The translations under genes and the position numbers were made by a program. This document shows, piece after piece, positions 60,897 through 64,000 of a DNA stretch of 64,000 nt (the first letter of the stretch is position 1; the number at the start of each line of letters is the position of its first letter). Below the pieces are notes generated by a model. It did no database searches. It worked only from the letters and a program-made list of their open reading frames with translations, and was not told where the DNA came from. The DNA is from Bifidobacterium coryneforme (lineage in GTDB: Bacteria > Actinomycetota > Actinomycetes > Actinomycetales > Bifidobacteriaceae): NCBI RefSeq assembly GCF_000737865.1, contig NZ_CP007287.1:497648-561647 (forward strand). The letters run 5' to 3'.

Positions 60897-62417
60897 TTAC
60901 TTGTCTGGGGTCTCCCAAATCGTGTCAAGGGCGGAGACGGTCAGGGAGGAGATGTGCGCCTGCCCTTCTCCCGACTCGCTGAAGAGCCTGATGGCGCGCG
61001 GCCTATCGGAGGGGAAACTGTAGGAGCTCATGGCTTCCAACCCGTCGTTCACGTACACTTCGACGGACCCCTGGTCCAGTATGATGCGCAGCTTGACCTG
61101 GTCGGCGTGTCCATCGAGTGGGGCGGTCCTGTAGCCCCGGTCTCCGTAGGTGTTGCTGTGGCGGTCCAGGACGATACGCCCGAGCTGGTCGTCGTAGCAG
61201 ACCATGGTGTGGCCTCCGTCCTGGGTGGCATGGACCTCCAGACCCACACGTTCGGCCTGGTTCCGGTCCAGATCGATGGTCATCTCGATGTCTGCGGTGC
61301 GGGCATCCTCGACCAGGGTCCTGGTCTCGTTGACATCCAGGTCGATCGGTCCCAGATCGCGAGTCTCCTTACGGAGACGGGAGAACTCGGCCACGGGCCT
61401 GGTGCGCAGATGGTCACCGGCAAGGGTTACCTCCCGGGGAAGGGTGAACTGGCCGCACCACCCGTCGTCCTGCATGGGGATGGGTTCGGTGAAGGGACTC
61501 ATCCATCCGAAGACCAGACGCCTTCCGTCGGGGGCTTCCATGGTCTGCGGCGCATAGTAATTCTGCCCCAGGTCCCATAGATGGAAGTCGCTTTCCTGGT
61601 GGAAATCGCCCCCGGGTTGCCAGGTGCCGATGACGTATCCGGCGTTGTTATGGTTGCGTTGGTCGAACCCATGGGGTTTGGTGCCCATGGCCGAATAGCA
61701 GATGACCCATTTGTCCTCGACGGGGAACATGTCTGGGCACTCCAGCATGAAGACATCAGGGTCGGGGTGGCGGTAGATCACCCTGTCGAAGCTCCAGTGC
61801 TCCATGTCCTGGGAAGTGTACATCCAGATCTCTCCGCGCTTTTCGACGTTGCTGACCCCGAAGACCATATACCAGCGATTGCCCTGCTTCCAGACCTTGG
61901 GATCGCGGAAATGAAGGATGCGGTCATCCGGGCACGGCACAACCACGCCCTTCTTTTCGAAGTGGATTCCATCATCGGAGACGGCCATGCACTGTTCCTG
62001 GAAGTTGCCCTGGTCCTCGTTCACTCCGTTGCGCCAGCGATGGCCCGTGTAGTAGATGACCATTCTGCCGTCATCGGCCAGTACCGCGGATCCGGAGAAG
62101 ACCCCGTCCTTCTCGGCCTCCAGGGAGGGTGCCATGGCCAGGGGTTCGCGCCTCCAGGTCACCAGGTCCTCACTGGATACGTGGCCCCAGTGCATGAGTC
62201 CCCACTTGGTTCCATAGGGGTAGAGCTGGTAGTAGGCCTGGTAGCGGCCCTTGAAGAAGATCAGACCGTTCGGGTCGTTGATCCAGCCCGCCTTGGACGC
62301 GATGTGGCAAAGTGGGTACCAGCGATCATTGCGATGCTGGAAGAGTTCGTCGATGCCGGCCTGGGCCTTTTCCAACTGGGCGGTCATGTCGGTTTGTTCG
62401 TTTGCGTTTTGGTTCAT
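60897..62417 (-). CDS. GH32 beta-fructosidase / sucrose hydrolase
   Basis: Cytoplasmic invertase-type enzyme of 506 residues with no signal peptide. The beta-propeller carries the nucleophile Asp48 in WINDPNG, transition-state Asp172 in FRDPKVW and acid/base Glu226 in LECPDMF. A beta-sandwich forms the C-terminus (SVEVYVNDGLEAMSSYSFPS). It splits sucrose and short fructo-oligosaccharides; phosphorylated sucrose is unlikely because the partner is a symporter and no PTS gene is present. AAGG lies a few bases before the ATG. It follows the symporter on the same strand with 78 bases between. Confidence 0.93.
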   Translation of the reverse strand: MNQNANEQTDMTAQLEKAQAGIDELFQHRNDRWYPLCHIASKAGWINDPNGLIFFKGRYQAYYQLYPYGTKWGLMHWGHVSSEDLVTWRREPLAMAPSLEAEKDGVFSGSAVLADDGRMVIYYTGHRWRNGVNEDQGNFQEQCMAVSDDGIHFEKKGVVVPCPDDRILHFRDPKVWKQGNRWYMVFGVSNVEKRGEIWMYTSQDMEHWSFDRVIYRHPDPDVFMLECPDMFPVEDKWVICYSAMGTKPHGFDQRNHNNAGYVIGTWQPGGDFHQESDFHLWDLGQNYYAPQTMEAPDGRRLVFGWMSPFTEPIPMQDDGWCGQFTLPREVTLAGDHLRTRPVAEFSRLRKETRDLGPIDLDVNETRTLVEDARTADIEMTIDLDRNQAERVGLEVHATQDGGHTMVCYDDQLGRIVLDRHSNTYGDRGYRTAPLDGHADQVKLRIILDQGSVEVYVNDGLEAMSSYSFPSDRPRAIRLFSESGEGQAHISSLTVSALDTIWETPDK

Positions 62418-62495
62418 CCTTGAGCCTTTCCGATTCGCCCCGCGGCCAAGAGGTCACGGGGCGAACCATACCTATGATTGGTGCTTCTTGTTTAC

Positions 62496-63794
62496 TCAGG
62501 CCTCGACGACCTTGACTTTCTGTGAATCCCTGATGAAGGGGTCACCATCCACCTGCTGGTCGTCCTTCTTCAGGACGAAGAATCCATAGATGAGTGCAAC
62601 GAGGACCACAATGGAAATCGTGTAGAAGGTGGTCCGATCCCCGGCCCTGTCGTGGAGCATTCCCAGTGGTGTGGACAGTACGACCTGACCCACCTGGGAG
62701 GCGATCTGGAAGCCCACCATGTAGAGGGTGGCCGAGAGCTTGGGGTTGAAGTGGAGGGTGAAGTACCTGAAGGCGGGCAGGCAGAAGAGCGGCACCTCGA
62801 TGGAGTGGAAGAGCTTGACCACCGATACGGCGATTGGGTCATGGAAGAAACCGCACAGGCCGATTCTGGCGAACATGACCGTGGCACCCAGCAGCAGGGA
62901 GTTGCGGACACCGATCTTGCGCATGATGACGGGAACCACGCCCATCATGGCCGATTCCAGGAACACCTGGAAGGAATTGAGAATGCCGTAGACCTCATTA
63001 CCCTGCTCAGGCGTGGGGAAGAGGTTGGCATAGTAGGTGGGGAACATCTGCTGATCGAAGACCGTGTAGAAGGTGTTGGTGAAGATCATGAAGATAATCA
63101 GAAGCCACAGGGCGGGCATGCCCAGGACGTGGATCATGTCGCGCAGGGAGGGCTGGGACTTTTCGCCCTCGGGGGTGGACTCCCGCTTGATTTCAGTGCG
63201 CTGCTCATCGGGGATCCAGAAGGCGTAGACCAGGAGCATGCAGACACCGAAGGCGGATCCCAGCCAGAAGTTGATCATCGGGTTGACGTTGAAGGCGAAC
63301 CCGGCAATCAGGGCCACAATGGCATAACCGAAGGAACCCCAGGCCCGGGACTGGCCGTATTCGAATCCGAATTTGCGGCTGTACCGCTCGGTGATGGCCT
63401 CGATCAGCGAGCAGCCTGACATGAAGCCTGCGGATAGAACGACCGCACCGAGTACGGCGCCCAGGACCAGGTTGGAACGCATGAGAGGGGCGTAGACGAA
63501 CTGCACGAAGGGTCCGACCAGTGCCGCGATGGCTGCGATGAAGACGGCGAGCCGGCGTTTGACCCCCAGCTCGTCCTGGATGACCCCGTAGACAAACATT
63601 ATTATCAGCGTTGCCACAGAGTTGATGGAGTAGATGTTACCGACCTGGGTGTTGGTCATGCCGAGACCGGTGACCAGCCAGCGCTGGTAGAAGGACCACC
63701 AGACACCCCAGGCACAGAAGAAGAAGAATATACCGGTGGAGGATTCCAAGTAGGATGGGTTTCTCCACATTGACGTTTTCCCGACCATACCCAT
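62496..63794 (-). CDS. LacY-type sucrose/oligosaccharide symporter (MFS)
   Basis: Inner-membrane transporter of 432 residues, about 12 hydrophobic segments, of the oligosaccharide:H+ symporter group (CscB-like). Marks: MWRNPSYLESSTGIFFFFCAW at the start, KFGFEYGQSRAWGSFGYAI after helix 5 and FNPKLSATLYMVGFQ in the second half. A charged central loop lies near 190-220. ATG 63794 was preferred over the open-frame start at 63863 because GAGAAAGAG is just upstream. It is followed by GH32 and preceded by a LacI gene, so sucrose or fructo-oligosaccharide is the likely cargo. Confidence 0.88.
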   Translation of the reverse strand: MGMVGKTSMWRNPSYLESSTGIFFFFCAWGVWWSFYQRWLVTGLGMTNTQVGNIYSINSVATLIIMFVYGVIQDELGVKRRLAVFIAAIAALVGPFVQFVYAPLMRSNLVLGAVLGAVVLSAGFMSGCSLIEAITERYSRKFGFEYGQSRAWGSFGYAIVALIAGFAFNVNPMINFWLGSAFGVCMLLVYAFWIPDEQRTEIKRESTPEGEKSQPSLRDMIHVLGMPALWLLIIFMIFTNTFYTVFDQQMFPTYYANLFPTPEQGNEVYGILNSFQVFLESAMMGVVPVIMRKIGVRNSLLLGATVMFARIGLCGFFHDPIAVSVVKLFHSIEVPLFCLPAFRYFTLHFNPKLSATLYMVGFQIASQVGQVVLSTPLGMLHDRAGDRTTFYTISIVVLVALIYGFFVLKKDDQQVDGDPFIRDSQKVKVVEA

Positions 63795-63882
63795 GTCTCT
63801 TTCTCTATTCTCGTGACGCTCCGCATCCCTGCGGAGTCGGGACCCGAGGTATTGCTCCAACATTGGCGGATCCTGTCACTAC

Positions 63883-63911
63883 ATAGTAGAGTGTCAATCG
63901 ATTTACGTCAA
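63883..63911 (-). promoter_or_regulatory. Putative promoter of the symporter/GH32 genes
   Basis: On the minus strand TTGACG (63911-63906) and TACTAT (63888-63883) are 17 bases apart. Both tandem operators overlap the -35 box and spacer. Confidence 0.6.
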
Positions 63912-63920
63912 ACGATTGAC
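63893..63920. promoter_or_regulatory. Two tandem LacI-type operators of the sucrose locus
   Basis: Two 14-base units lie end to end: GTCAATCGATTTAC (63893-63906) and GTCAAACGATTGAC (63907-63920). The second is a perfect palindrome with central CG; the first matches it but for one half-site base and one centre base. The outer halves also form an inverted repeat GTCAATCG/CGATTGAC. Direct abutment on the promoter suggests cooperative repression. Confidence 0.65.
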
Positions 63921-63959
63921 TGTCTGTGTCGACAATGTCCCAAAAGAGAAATGGTGGGA

Positions 63960-64000
63960 TTACCTGTCGGCCCTGGTGGAGTCCTTGGCGACCAGCTGGC
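63960..64000 (-). CDS. 3' end of a LacI-family regulator (partial)
   Basis: Only the last 13 codons are in the window: on the minus strand they read QLVAKDSTRADR and a TAA stop at 63962-63960. The ending xLVxxxSTR is common at the C-terminus of LacI/GalR proteins, and the location upstream of tandem LacI-type operators and a sucrose symporter fits. The family call is inference from a short tail. Confidence 0.55.
   Translation of the reverse strand, partial: QLVAKDSTRADR

Noticed and set aside
1-64000. CRISPR arrays, insertion sequences, prophage genes, integrases, restriction systems
   Set aside because: No repeat-spacer pattern, transposase, integrase or methylase motif was seen in any frame.

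Overview
The window reads as a chromosomal segment of a Bifidobacterium. The genes are G+C-rich and closely packed. Sugar loci combine cytoplasmic glycosidases with LacY-type oligosaccharide/proton symporters and LacI regulators. Actinobacterial markers are present (DUF3107, DUF3052, zincin_2-type protein, multi-motif DivIVA-type protein, UvrD-like helicase, IleRS of the eukaryote-like class behind a T-box). The mix of plant-glycan enzymes would suit an insect- or food-associated species, but the species is not resolved. I see no insertion sequence, prophage, CRISPR array or rRNA operon.

Layout. 1-6.2 kb: 3' part of a divergent LepA paralogue, araD, then a GH43 arabinofuranosidase, LacY-type symporter and LacI regulator. 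6.4-12.8 kb: tRNA-Arg(CCU) and an accessory stretch (excalibur protein, GrpB-like protein, DJ-1/PfpI protein, membrane coiled-coil protein, Fic protein with an altered motif, small unknown protein, membrane-tethered EEP phosphohydrolase). 12.8-21.2 kb: xseA-xseB, a 1814-residue fused acyl-CoA dehydratase/activase-like protein, and a sugar O-acetyltransferase. 21.2-29.4 kb: TetR regulator divergent from symporter-GH30-GH42-GH3. 29.5-34.9 kb: glutamate-cysteine ligase-like protein, then GNAT, nucleoside hydrolase, DcuC-like permease and LacI. 35-38.6 kb: T-box and ileS. 38.7-53.1 kb: mostly housekeeping genes (aldo/keto reductase, patatin, murI, dapF, VKOR, PHP phosphoesterase, DUF3107, kinase-like protein, helicase, zincin-like protein, PDZ-Lon protease, DUF3052, DHA2 exporter, tRNA-Val). 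53.2-60.8 kb: DivIVA-motif protein, dxr, ispG, membrane hydrolase, recO, uppS. 60.9-64 kb: GH32 sucrase, LacY-type symporter and the 3' tip of a LacI regulator.

How it works together. Four sugar or nucleoside loci follow one plan: import intact substrate, cleave it inside the cell, and repress through a local regulator. For each locus, and for araD, a palindrome was found lying on promoter elements: 2511-2524 (araD), 2646-2659 (GH43), 22076-22095 (beta-glycoside locus), 30833-30852 (nucleoside locus), and the tandem pair 63893-63906/63907-63920 (sucrose locus). dxr, ispG and uppS link the MEP pathway to undecaprenyl diphosphate; murI serves cell-wall synthesis, and dapF lies on the lysine/diaminopimelate route.

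Most unusual: the giant fused Fe-S protein, the LepA copy of lactobacillus type, three family members with altered catalytic motifs (Fic, kinase-like, zincin-like), the four-motif DivIVA-type protein, and the RBS-masking T-box. Assignments rest on reading motifs by eye; no database search was run.
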